64,000 nt of DNA from Streptomyces antibioticus (GTDB taxonomy: Bacteria; Actinomycetota; Actinomycetes; Streptomycetales; Streptomycetaceae), in NCBI RefSeq assembly GCF_002019855.1, contig NZ_CM007717.1:2854645-2918644 (forward strand). The letters run 5' to 3'. Numbering within the stretch: position 1 is the first letter of the stretch; each line of letters starts with the position of its first letter. The position numbers and the translations under genes are program-made. Of this stretch, positions 53,706-61,637 are shown in pieces. The notes under the pieces were generated by a model. The model saw only the letters and a program-made list of their open reading frames with translations, ran no database searches and was not told where the DNA came from.

Positions 53706-55067
53706 TCACAAGCCCGCCGCAGCGAGGATCCGATACATACGGGGCGGTGGCAGCGTGGTGTTGGCCGCGGCCTCGTCCGTGACCTGGGGGTCCGGGTCCG
53801 AGAGCAGGTCTTCCAGCAGGGTGGCCGTGATGTTGGGGTGGCGTGCGACTCCTCGGCGTATGAAGGGCTCCGCGGCGGTGGCCAGTCGGCGGAGGTCCGG
53901 GACCGGGAGTTCCGGGTCCTGGAGGGCGAGGTAGCGGGCGTTCGGGGTCGGTTCGTCGGTGAAGGTGCGCAGGAGGTGGCGGGGGAAGTTGGGGTGGTCC
54001 ACGTGCAGGGGGCGGATGTGGAACACGTCGCCGTGGGCGCGTACCAGACGCTCCAGGACCTGTGGTGGGGTGTCAGGACGGCGGGCGGCGGCGCGGCGGA
54101 CCGCGAGTTCGGGGTCGTCGTCCAGGCGGCGCCACGCCACTTCGGGCAGGTCACGGCAGGAGGCCAGGACACGCCGGAATTCCGTGTGCGGGCAGTCCAG
54201 GTAGGTCAGCCGCTCGGCAAGGGGCACGTCGCGCAGCCAGGTCGGGCCGGGGGAGTTCCAGGTCAGGGCAATCTCGGCCTCGATGTCCCCGGCCGCGCGT
54301 TCGGCTTCAACCAGGGCGTACAGGCGGTCCCGGGTCTCTCCGTCCACATGGCGACTCCGCGCCACCCCGACCCGTACGTGCGGGTCGTCGACGTGCAGGA
54401 GATGGGCGACCGTCTCCGTCGGCAGGTGCGGGTTCTCGGCGACGGCCCGCTGGACCTCCAGGTCCCCGCTCCGGACGAGCTGCCCGAACTGCTCCGCCGT
54501 GAACGGCACATGCCGCGCCACGTTGACGCGCACGGCGGGGTCGGCCAGGCAACGGTCCCTCCACTCGGGCGGGACACCCGGCTGCTCATGCTCCGTGGCC
54601 GTCGCACGGACCTTCGGGTCCGGGTCGGCGAGCAGTTCCGCCTGTACCGCGAGAGGGCGGTCGTACCAGGCGCGGGCGACCGCGGCCCGCAGGCTCGGAC
54701 TCGGTGCGCCGACGAGTGCCGTCCGGGGCCGGCCGTACGCCTCCTCCAGCGCGTCGATGCCGATCGACACCTCGCGCTCCACCGTGCCGCGGACGAAGTC
54801 CGGGAACGCGTCCCGGATCGCCGGATCGGGATGCCCGGTGATCCTCCGGCGCATCTCCGGGGAGATCCGGTCCCCGTGCAGGCCCACCGCGCTGTCGCCA
54901 CCGCCGTGCGTCAGCAGCGCCTCGACCACGACGTCCTCCAACCGCCCGCGCCGCAACGCCATCCCGTGCCGCCCGGCCTTGTGCGCGGCCAGGCGCACCA
55001 GGACGTCCTGAGGGGCCGCCGGATTCCGCCCCAGCCCGGAGAGTCGGGGATGGTCGAGGCTTGTCAT
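53706..55067 (-). CDS. Leucine-rich-repeat-variant/HEAT-like repeat protein
   Basis: A 453-aa soluble protein built almost wholly from short helical repeats of the leucine-rich-repeat-variant type, for example NPHLPTETVAHLLHVDDPHV, VGVARSRHVDGETRDRL, ARRPDTPPQVLERLVRAHGD and GVARHPNITATLLEDLLSDP. The pattern A-x-(N/H/R)-P-x-(L/T)-P-x2-(V/L)-L-x2-L recurs about every 22-24 residues. It is likely a protein-interaction scaffold. ATG 55067 gives MTSLDHPRLSGLGRNP. It is on the same strand as, and 26 bp downstream of, the terminator hairpin of the CAU tRNA gene. Confidence 0.82.
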   Translation of the reverse strand: MTSLDHPRLSGLGRNPAAPQDVLVRLAAHKAGRHGMALRRGRLEDVVVEALLTHGGGDSAVGLHGDRISPEMRRRITGHPDPAIRDAFPDFVRGTVEREVSIGIDALEEAYGRPRTALVGAPSPSLRAAVARAWYDRPLAVQAELLADPDPKVRATATEHEQPGVPPEWRDRCLADPAVRVNVARHVPFTAEQFGQLVRSGDLEVQRAVAENPHLPTETVAHLLHVDDPHVRVGVARSRHVDGETRDRLYALVEAERAAGDIEAEIALTWNSPGPTWLRDVPLAERLTYLDCPHTEFRRVLASCRDLPEVAWRRLDDDPELAVRRAAARRPDTPPQVLERLVRAHGDVFHIRPLHVDHPNFPRHLLRTFTDEPTPNARYLALQDPELPVPDLRRLATAAEPFIRRGVARHPNITATLLEDLLSDPDPQVTDEAAANTTLPPPRMYRILAAAGL

Positions 55068-55092
55068 GCCCTCAGCCTTCTCAAGACGACGA

Positions 55093-55116
55093 AGGCCCCT
55101 CCGCAGGAAGGGGCCT
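55093..55116 (-). terminator. Rho-independent-like terminator of the CAU tRNA gene
   Basis: AGGCCCCT / AGGGGCCT stem with an 8-nt loop, followed on the minus strand by a T-rich TTCGTCGTCTT. It lies 46 bp downstream of the tRNA gene. Confidence 0.7.
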
Positions 55117-55162
55117 GATGCTGTGCCGCAGGTGGAAAGCATTCTGCTCGCGTAGCGAAGAG

Positions 55163-55236
55163 TGGGGCGGGTGGGACTCGAACCCACGGCCGACGGATTA
55201 TGAGTCCGCTGCTCTAACCGGCTGAGCTACCGCCCC
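55163..55236 (-). tRNA. tRNA with CAU anticodon (tRNA-Met, possibly tRNA-Ile2)
   Basis: A 74-nt cloverleaf. The acceptor stem GGGGCGG pairs with CCGCCCC, the discriminator is A, the anticodon stem-loop is GCGGA-CTCATAA-TCCGT with anticodon CAU, and the T arm is GTGGG-TTCGAGT-CCCAC. The D arm starts AGCTCAGCCGGTTAGAGC, so it is not the initiator type. CAU elongators are either Met or the Ile2 species that is lysidinylated at C34; sequence alone does not settle it. CCA is not encoded. Confidence 0.92.
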
Positions 55237-55413
55237 ATAGCGGCGTGTCGCGTACATGTGTGCGCGCCGTCTGCCGCAGCATAGCCGCTCATACGATCTC
55301 ACGCTCCGGCTGGTCGGCCCTGCATGACCATGGAGACTGCGCTGCGGCCTGCGCGGTTCCCTGTCGGGGTGACGTCGGCGGGGGACGTGCCGGCGGGGGC
55401 GTGACACCACATG

Positions 55414-55436
55414 AAAAAGGACCCTCTAGGGGTCCT
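55414..55436 (-). terminator. Rho-independent terminator of the tRNA-Asn pair
   Basis: On the minus strand AGGACCC-CTAGA-GGGTCCT is followed by a run of T (TTTTT), a classical intrinsic terminator that is rare in this GC-rich genome. It begins 12 bp downstream of the tRNA-Asn gene. Confidence 0.85.
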
Positions 55437-55447
55437 CGTTCACGATG

Positions 55448-55520
55448 CTCCCCCGACTGGACTCGAACCAGTAACCTGCCGGTTAACAGCCGGCTGCTCT
55501 GCCAATTGAGCTACGGAGGA
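55448..55520 (-). tRNA. tRNA-Asn (GTT), second copy in transcription order
   Basis: A 73-nt cloverleaf with acceptor TCCTCCG/CGGGGGA, discriminator G, anticodon stem-loop GCCGG-CTGTTAA-CCGGC (anticodon GTT) and T arm ACTGG-TTCGAGT-CCAGT. It is identical to the copy at 55526-55598, from which it is separated by 5 bp. CCA not encoded. Confidence 0.97.
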
Positions 55521-55525
55521 CCGAG

Positions 55526-55598
55526 CTCCCCCGACTGGACTCGAACCAGTAACCTGCCGGTTAACAGCCGGCTGCTCTGCCAATTGAGCTACGGAGGA
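55526..55598 (-). tRNA. tRNA-Asn (GTT), first copy in transcription order
   Basis: Identical to the copy at 55448-55520; the two form a 78-bp-period direct repeat. They must be made as one precursor, with only 5 nt between the mature 3' end of this copy and the 5' end of the next for RNase P and 3' processing. Confidence 0.97.
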
Positions 55599-55758
55599 AT
55601 GCCTCGTTGCATCGAACGTACCTACCTGGGTATTCGCCAGGGGGCGCTCGCTCGCTGCGACACATACATTAGCGCAAGCAGGGGGGTGCTCCGCCAATCG
55701 GTTCCCCCCGGCGCCGCTGACCGTGCCAGGGACCTACACAAGGGAGAGGGTGGCTGTC

Positions 55759-56064
55759 ATGCGCTACCGGCTCACGTTCGTCGTCGGACTCGCCGTGGGT
55801 TATGTACTGGGCACGCGGGCCGGGCGGGAGCGTTACGAGCAGTTGAAGAAGTCCGCGCGCCAGGTCGCGCAGAACCCCGCCGTGCGCAACACCGCCGAGA
55901 CGGCCGCCCAGCAGGGCCGGCACTACGCCGGAGTGGCGTATCACACGGTGAGTGTCAAGGTCGGCGAGCGGATGCCGGAGGCGGTCGCGGGCCGGGTGCG
56001 GTCGCTCCGGGAGCGCAGCTCGCACGACGGCGGCGGGGACGACTGGGGCACCAGCAACACCTGA
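55759..56064 (+). CDS. YtxH-like small membrane-associated protein
   Basis: A 101-aa protein starting MRYRLTFVVGLAVGYVLGTRAGRERYEQL, that is, one membrane helix followed by a basic amphipathic helix (KKSARQVAQNPAVRNTAETA), as in YtxH-domain proteins. The C-terminus is short and acidic/Gly-rich. ATG 55759 has GAGGG 8 bp upstream; a GTG at 55750 is an alternative. It is common near tRNAs in Streptomyces chromosomes; probably an envelope or stress-related protein with unknown job. Confidence 0.78.
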   Translation: MRYRLTFVVGLAVGYVLGTRAGRERYEQLKKSARQVAQNPAVRNTAETAAQQGRHYAGVAYHTVSVKVGERMPEAVAGRVRSLRERSSHDGGGDDWGTSNT

Positions 56065-56126
56065 CGCCACCCGCCTGGCTCACCGCCCGGCACGTTCACC
56101 CCGTGCCGTGCGGCAGAATTTTGGCC

Positions 56127-57581
56127 ATGGGGATAGTCGCCGGGTTGGACAGTTCGCCCGATTTCACTCGTATCGTCGTCTGCGACGCCGACTCCGGCGC
56201 CGTGCTCAGGCAGGGCTACGCACCGCATCCGATCGACGGTCCGGCGGGTGGGGCACGGCCGAGCGACGTCGATCCGCAGGCCTGGCTGCTGTCCCTCGGT
56301 GAGGCCGCCGGCGGGGGGCTGCTCGAAGGCGTCCAGGCCATCGGGGTCTCCTCGCAGCAGAACGCGCTCGTGCCGCTCGACGCGCAGGGCACCACCGTGC
56401 GGCCCGCGATGGTCGGCGGGGACAAGCGGGCGCAGGTCGCGGCCGCCGATCTGATCGACGCGCTCGGCGGCCGCGAGGCATGGGCGCAGGCCGTCGGCTG
56501 TGTGCCGCAGGCCGCGCAGCCGGTGACCAAGCTGCGCTGGCTCGCGAAGAACGAACCCGAGGCCGCGCTGCGCACCGCCGTCCTGCTCCAGGCGCACGAC
56601 TGGCTGGTCTGGCAGCTCCTCGGGCGGCCGGTCCGCAGAACCACCGACCGGGGCGGCGCCTCGGGCACCGGCTACTGGTCCGCCGCCACCGGCGGCTACC
56701 GTCCCGACCTCGTGGAGCTGGCGCTCGGTCACCAGGCCCTGCTGCCGGAGGTGATCGGCCCCTCCGACGCGGCCGGTACGACCCCGGAGGGGCTGCTGAT
56801 CTCGGCGGGCACCGGCGAGACCATGGCCGCCGCGTTCGGTCTCGGCATCGGCCTCGGGGACGCGGTGGTGTCCCTGGGCGCCTCCGGCTCGGTGATGGCC
56901 GTGCACCGCGAGGCGCTCGTGGACCAGAGCGGCATGATCACCTCGCTGGCGGACGCGACGGGCATGCATCTGCCCGTCGTCACCACCCTCAACGCGGTAC
57001 GGACCCTGCGCGGCGCCGCCGAGCTGCTCGGCGCGCCCGATCTGGAGACCCTCTCCGAGCTGGCGATGAAGTCGACGCCGGGCTCGCACGGGCTGGTCCT
57101 GCTCCCCTATCTGGAGGGCGAGCGGACGCCGAACCTGCCGCACACCGCCGGCACCCTGATGGGCCTGCGGCGCGAGTCCATGAAGCCCGAGCACTTCGCG
57201 CGGGCCGCGTTCGAGGGCATGCTGTGCGGGCTCGCGGACGCGCTGGACGTACTGCGCGGGCGCGGGGTGGACGTACGGCGGGTGTTCCTGCTGGGCGCGG
57301 CGGCGGAGCTGCCGGCCGTGCAGGCGGCGGCGCCTCCGCTGTTCGGCGCGCAGATCGTCGTACCGCAGCCCGCCGACTACGCGGCGATCGGGGCGGCGCG
57401 GCAGGCCGCGTGGGCGCTCGGGGCGAAGCAGGGCACGCTGGACCCGCGGACCCCGCCGCTCTGGCAGGGACCGGCCGCTCAGGTGTTCGATCCGGGCGAG
57501 GAGCTGGCCGTGGGGCAGGCCGTGCGTCAGCAGTACGTGTCGGTGCGGGAGCAGACCCACCCCGGCGCGTTCAGGCAGTAG
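56127..57581 (+). CDS. FGGY-family carbohydrate kinase (xylulokinase-like)
   Basis: A 484-aa sugar kinase with the FGGY fold. It starts MGIVAGLDSSPDFTRIVVCD (phosphate-1 motif, altered from the usual GTQS/GTSS), then VSSQQNALVPLD, QPVTKLRWLAKNEP, RGGASGTGYWS, and in domain II SAGTGETMAAAFG, SLGASGSVMAV and LLGAAAELPAVQ. It phosphorylates a ketose or polyol, with xylulose the best guess. The last codons (GCG TTC AGG CAG TAG) form the first unit of the 21-bp repeat array that follows. Confidence 0.88.
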   Translation: MGIVAGLDSSPDFTRIVVCDADSGAVLRQGYAPHPIDGPAGGARPSDVDPQAWLLSLGEAAGGGLLEGVQAIGVSSQQNALVPLDAQGTTVRPAMVGGDKRAQVAAADLIDALGGREAWAQAVGCVPQAAQPVTKLRWLAKNEPEAALRTAVLLQAHDWLVWQLLGRPVRRTTDRGGASGTGYWSAATGGYRPDLVELALGHQALLPEVIGPSDAAGTTPEGLLISAGTGETMAAAFGLGIGLGDAVVSLGASGSVMAVHREALVDQSGMITSLADATGMHLPVVTTLNAVRTLRGAAELLGAPDLETLSELAMKSTPGSHGLVLLPYLEGERTPNLPHTAGTLMGLRRESMKPEHFARAAFEGMLCGLADALDVLRGRGVDVRRVFLLGAAAELPAVQAAAPPLFGAQIVVPQPADYAAIGAARQAAWALGAKQGTLDPRTPPLWQGPAAQVFDPGEELAVGQAVRQQYVSVREQTHPGAFRQ

Positions 57582-57734
57582 ACCGGCACGTTCCGGCAGT
57601 AGACCGGTGCGTTCCGGCAGGAAACCGGAGCGGTCCGGCAGGAAACCGGAGCGGTCCGGCAGGAAACCGGAGCGGTCCGGCAGGAAACCGGAGCGGTCCG
57701 GCAGGAAACCGGAGCGGTCCGGCAGGAAAACCGA
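57567..57734 (+). repeat. Eight-unit 21-bp tandem repeat beginning in the kinase 3' end
   Basis: Units start at 57567, 57588, 57609, 57630, 57651, 57672, 57693 and 57714. Unit 1 contains the kinase's last codons and stop, unit 2 still contains a TAG at the same place, and from unit 3 the TAG is GAA. Units 4-7 are identical and unit 8 is slightly altered. The shared core is CCGGCAGGAAACCGGA. The array grew by slippage or unequal exchange from the gene end outward. Confidence 0.95.
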
Positions 57735-57763
57735 CGGTCGGCGCACCGCTCTCGGATTAATCG

Positions 57764-57782
57764 GTTGAGGTAACGCGGGGGG
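57764..57782 (+). repeat. Second copy of the 19-bp element GTTGAGGTAACGCGGGGGG
   Basis: Identical to 53426-53444, with no flanking similarity. Here it lies 76 bp before the ABC exporter operon, so a regulatory role is possible. The rest of the gap is the repeat array and a short AT-richer patch (GGATTAATCG). Confidence 0.7.
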
Positions 57783-57857
57783 AGTGTTCCACGATAGGGG
57801 CCAGGGGCAACCAATGTCCCTCGCCCGCCCCTCCCCGCCGACTCCGAGAGACGTTGC

Positions 57858-59591
57858 GTGCTCATACGACTACTGCGGACCTATCTCAGGCCCTACCAGA
57901 AACCCATCGCCCTGCTGGTGCTGCTCCAGTTCCTGCAGACCTGCGCCTCCCTGTACCTGCCCACGCTGAACGCGCACATCATCGACGAGGGTGTCGTCGA
58001 GGGGGACACCGGTTACATCCTGTCCTTCGGCGGTCTGATGATCGCCATCTCGCTGGCGCAGGTCGTGTGCAACATCGGCGCCGTGTACTACGGGGCGAGA
58101 ACCGCCTCCGCGCTCGGCCGGGACATCCGCGCGGCCGTCTTCGACCGGGTGCAGTCCTTCTCGGCCCGGGAGGTCGGGCACTTCGGCGCGCCCTCGCTGA
58201 TCACGCGGACCACCAACGACGTGCAGCAGGTCCAGATGCTGGCCCTGATGACGTTCACCCTGATGGTGTCGGCGCCCATCATGTGCGTGGGCGGCATCGT
58301 CATGGCGCTCGGCCTGGACGTGCCGCTGTCGGCGGTGCTGGTCGCCGTGGTCCCGGTGCTCGGCATCTGCGTGACGCTGATCGTGCGTCGGCTGCGGCCG
58401 CTGTTCCGGTCGATGCAGGTGCGGCTGGACACCGTGAACCGGGTGCTGCGCGAGCAGATCACCGGCAACCGGGTGATCCGCGCCTTCGTCCGCGACGGCT
58501 ACGAGGAGGAGCGGTTCCGCGAGGCCAACAGGGATCTGACCGACATCTCCCTGAAGACCGGCAACCTGCTGGCCTTCATGTTCCCGGTGGTCATGACCAC
58601 GGTGAACGTGTCCTCGATCGCCGTGGTCTGGTTCGGCGCCCACCGCATCGACAGCGGAGGGATGCAGATCGGCGATCTGACCGCGTTCCTCGCCTATCTG
58701 ATGCAGATCGTGATGTCCGTGATGATGGCCACCTTCATGTTCATGATGGTGCCGCGCGCGGAGGTGTGCGCCGAGCGCGTCCAGGAGGTGCTGGAGACCG
58801 AGTCCTCGGTGGTCCCGCCGGTGGCCGCGGTGCGCGAGCTGCGCCGGCACGGGCATCTGGAGATCCGGGGCGCCGGGTTCCGCTACCCGGGTGCCGAGGA
58901 GCCCGTCCTCAAGACCGTCGACCTGGTGGCGCGGCCCGGTGAGACGACCGCCGTCATCGGCTCCACCGGCAGCGGCAAGTCCACCCTGCTCGGCCTGGTC
59001 CCGCGGCTCTTCGACGCCACCGACGGCGAGGTCCTCGTCGACGGGGTCGCCGTCGCCGACATCGACCCCGTGGTCCTGGCCAGGACCGTCGGACTCGTCC
59101 CGCAGAAGCCGTACCTGTTCGCCGGCACCGTCGCCACCAACCTGCGCTACGGCAACCCGGACGCCACCGACGAGGAGCTGTGGCAGGCGCTGGAGGTGGC
59201 ACAGGCCAGGGAGTTCGTGAGCGGCCTCGAGAACGGCCTCGACTCCCCCATCGCCCAGGGCGGCACCAATGTCTCCGGCGGTCAGCGGCAGCGGCTCGCG
59301 ATCGCCCGCACCCTGGTGCAGCGGCCGGAGATCTACCTCTTCGACGACTCCTTCTCCGCCCTCGACTACGCCACCGACGCGGCCCTGCGCGCGGCGCTCG
59401 GCCGGGAGACCGCCGAGGCCACCGTGGTGATCGTCGCCCAGCGGGTGGCGACCATCCGCGACGCCGACCGGATCGTCGTCCTCGACGAGGGCCGGGTCGT
59501 CGGCACCGGCACCCATCACGAACTGATGGCCGGCAACGAGACCTACCGGGAGATCGTGCTCTCCCAGCTCACGGAAGCGGAGGCCGCCTGA
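57858..59591 (+). CDS. ABC exporter half-transporter, subunit 1 (degenerate Walker B)
   Basis: A 577-aa type I exporter half. Six membrane helices occupy ~1-310 (start LIRLLRTYLRPYQKP), then the nucleotide-binding domain. Walker A is GSTGSGKST (~368-376), signature VSGGQRQR (~472), Walker B IYLFDDSFSALD (~492), in which the catalytic Glu is Asp, and the H-loop position reads AQRVA with Gln instead of His. It should pair with the next gene product, providing the good signature but a catalytically weak site. GTG 57858 start; stop overlaps the next start (TGATG). Substrate unknown, multidrug or lipid type. Confidence 0.93.
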   Translation: MLIRLLRTYLRPYQKPIALLVLLQFLQTCASLYLPTLNAHIIDEGVVEGDTGYILSFGGLMIAISLAQVVCNIGAVYYGARTASALGRDIRAAVFDRVQSFSAREVGHFGAPSLITRTTNDVQQVQMLALMTFTLMVSAPIMCVGGIVMALGLDVPLSAVLVAVVPVLGICVTLIVRRLRPLFRSMQVRLDTVNRVLREQITGNRVIRAFVRDGYEEERFREANRDLTDISLKTGNLLAFMFPVVMTTVNVSSIAVVWFGAHRIDSGGMQIGDLTAFLAYLMQIVMSVMMATFMFMMVPRAEVCAERVQEVLETESSVVPPVAAVRELRRHGHLEIRGAGFRYPGAEEPVLKTVDLVARPGETTAVIGSTGSGKSTLLGLVPRLFDATDGEVLVDGVAVADIDPVVLARTVGLVPQKPYLFAGTVATNLRYGNPDATDEELWQALEVAQAREFVSGLENGLDSPIAQGGTNVSGGQRQRLAIARTLVQRPEIYLFDDSFSALDYATDAALRAALGRETAEATVVIVAQRVATIRDADRIVVLDEGRVVGTGTHHELMAGNETYREIVLSQLTEAEAA

Positions 59592-61519
59592 TGGCCGGGC
59601 CCATGGGGCGCATGATGGCCGGCACCGGCCCCGACAGCCGCTCGCTGGACTTCAAGGTGTCCGGCAGGAGGCTGCTCGCCCAGTTCAAGCCGGAACGGCT
59701 CACCCTCTACGCGATGCTGGTCTGCGTCGTGCTCAGCGTCGGCCTGAACGTGATCGGGCCGAAGATCCTCGGCAAGGCCACCGACCTGGTCTTCGCCGGG
59801 ATCGTCGGCCGCGAGATGCCGGCCGGCGCCAGCAAGGAGCAGGTCCTCGACTCGATGCGCGAGAGCGGTGACGGCAAGGTCGCCGACATGCTCAGGAGCA
59901 CCGACTTCACCCCCGGCCGGGGCATCGACTTCGGCCAGGTCGGCGAGGTCCTGCTGTTCGCGCTCGGGGTGTTCCTCGTCGCCGGTCTGCTCATGGCCGT
60001 CGCGACGCGGCTGGTCAACCGGGCCGTCAACCGCACCATGTTCCGGATGCGCGAGGACGTGCAGACGAAACTGTCGCGGCTGCCGCTGTCGTACTTCGAC
60101 AAGCGCCAGCGCGGCGAGGTGCTGTCCCGGGCGACCAACGACATCGACAACATCGGGCAGACCCTCCAGCAGTCGCTGGGTCAGCTCATCAACTCGCTGC
60201 TCACCGTGATCGGCGTGCTGGCGATGATGTTCTGGGTGTCCTGGCTGCTCGCGCTGGTCGCGCTGGTGACCGTGCCGCTGTCGGCGGTCGTCGCCACCCG
60301 GGTCGGCAAGCGGTCGCAGCCGCACTTCGTGCAGCAGTGGCGCTCCACCGGCAAGCTCAACGCCCACATCGAGGAGATGTACACCGGGCACACCCTGGTG
60401 AAGGTGTTCGGCCGCCAGGACGAGTCGGCGCGGCAGTTCGCCGAGCAGAACGACGCGCTGTACGAGGCCGGGTTCCGGGCGCAGTTCAACAGCGGCGTGA
60501 TGCAGCCGCTGATGATGTTCGTGTCGAACATCAACTACGTGCTGGTGGCGGTCGTCGGCGGTTTGCGGGTCGCGTCCGGCTCGCTGTCCATCGGTGACGT
60601 GCAGGCGTTCATCCAGTACTCCCGCCAGTTCTCCATGCCGCTGACGCAGGTCGCGTCGATGGCGAACCTGGTGCAGTCCGGCGTCGCCTCGGCGGAGCGG
60701 ATCTTCGAACTGCTGGACGCGGAGGAGCAGCAGGCCGACCCGGTCCCGGCACAGCGCCCCGCCGAACTGCGCGGGCGGGTGGCGCTGGAGGACGTGTCCT
60801 TCCGCTACGACCCCGACAAGCCGCTGATCGAGAGCCTGTCGCTGGCCGTGGAACCGGGCCACACGGTGGCGATCGTCGGCCCCACGGGCGCCGGCAAGAC
60901 CACCCTGGTCAACCTGCTGATGCGGTTCTACGACGTGTCCGGCGGCCGGATCACCCTCGACGGCGTGGACATCGCGTCGATGACCCGGGACGACCTGCGG
61001 GCCGGGATCGGCATGGTGCTCCAGGACACCTGGCTGTTCGGCGGCACCATCGCGGAGAACATCGCGTACGGCGCGGCGCGCGAGGTGAGCCGGGACGAGA
61101 TCGAGGAGGCGGCGCGGGCGGCCCACGCCGACCGGTTCATTCGTACCCTGCCCGACGGCTACGACACCGTGATCGACGACGAGGGCAGCGGGGTCAGCGC
61201 CGGTGAGAAGCAGCTCATCACCATCGCGCGGGCGTTCCTGTCCGACCCGGTGATCCTGGTCCTGGACGAGGCGACCAGCTCGGTCGACACCCGTACGGAG
61301 GTGCTGATCCAGAAGGCGATGGCGAAACTCGCGCACGGCCGCACGTCGTTCGTCATCGCCCACCGGCTCTCCACGATCCGGGACGCGGACACGATCCTGG
61401 TGATGGAGAACGGTTCGATCGTGGAACAGGGCGCGCACGGGGAGCTGCTCGCGGCGGGCGGGGCGTATGCGCGCCTGTACCAGGCCCAGTTCGCCCAGGC
61501 GGTGGCCGAAGTGGACTGA
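59591..61519 (+). CDS. ABC exporter half-transporter, subunit 2 (consensus Walker B)
   Basis: A 642-aa type I exporter half. An N-terminal cytoplasmic extension MAGPMGRMMAGTGPDSRSLD and a long extracytoplasmic loop between helices 1 and 2 (residues ~75-115) make it larger than subunit 1. The NBD has Walker A GPTGAGKTT (~430-438), Walker B ILVLDEATSSVD with the catalytic Glu, and H-loop IAHRLS. The signature is VSAGEKQ (~535) instead of LSGGQ. With subunit 1 it forms a heterodimer with one active and one degenerate ATP site, as in TmrAB and BmrCD. Confidence 0.93.
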   Translation: MAGPMGRMMAGTGPDSRSLDFKVSGRRLLAQFKPERLTLYAMLVCVVLSVGLNVIGPKILGKATDLVFAGIVGREMPAGASKEQVLDSMRESGDGKVADMLRSTDFTPGRGIDFGQVGEVLLFALGVFLVAGLLMAVATRLVNRAVNRTMFRMREDVQTKLSRLPLSYFDKRQRGEVLSRATNDIDNIGQTLQQSLGQLINSLLTVIGVLAMMFWVSWLLALVALVTVPLSAVVATRVGKRSQPHFVQQWRSTGKLNAHIEEMYTGHTLVKVFGRQDESARQFAEQNDALYEAGFRAQFNSGVMQPLMMFVSNINYVLVAVVGGLRVASGSLSIGDVQAFIQYSRQFSMPLTQVASMANLVQSGVASAERIFELLDAEEQQADPVPAQRPAELRGRVALEDVSFRYDPDKPLIESLSLAVEPGHTVAIVGPTGAGKTTLVNLLMRFYDVSGGRITLDGVDIASMTRDDLRAGIGMVLQDTWLFGGTIAENIAYGAAREVSRDEIEEAARAAHADRFIRTLPDGYDTVIDDEGSGVSAGEKQLITIARAFLSDPVILVLDEATSSVDTRTEVLIQKAMAKLAHGRTSFVIAHRLSTIRDADTILVMENGSIVEQGAHGELLAAGGAYARLYQAQFAQAVAEVD

Positions 61520-61541
61520 CCGCGGGCCGGTGGATGGCCGG

Positions 61542-61611
61542 TCGCGCAGTTCCCCGCGCCCCTGAGGTACGTGCAGCTCAACGCCCTCAAGGGGCGCGGG
61601 GAACTGCGCGA
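61542..61611. terminator. Long 22-bp-arm inverted repeat between convergent genes
   Basis: Arms 61542-61563 and 61590-61611 are perfect reverse complements over 22 bp (core CGCGCAGTTCCCCGCGCCCC), with a 26-nt loop. Similar hairpins recur in intergenic regions of many Streptomyces genomes as I remember them. Here it would act as a bidirectional terminator between the exporter operon and hrdA. Confidence 0.8.
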
Positions 61612-61637
61612 TCAGCCCCCACTGCCCGCAGACGGCG

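Noticed and set aside
55448..55598. Direct repeats with a short spacer resembling a CRISPR remnant
   Set aside because: The repeats fold as complete tRNA-Asn cloverleaves; there are no further units and no cas genes.
55941..57746. Minus-strand frame encoding a repeated RSGFLPD peptide
   Set aside because: The peptide is only the translation of the 21-bp DNA repeats and continues into antisense of the sugar-kinase gene.
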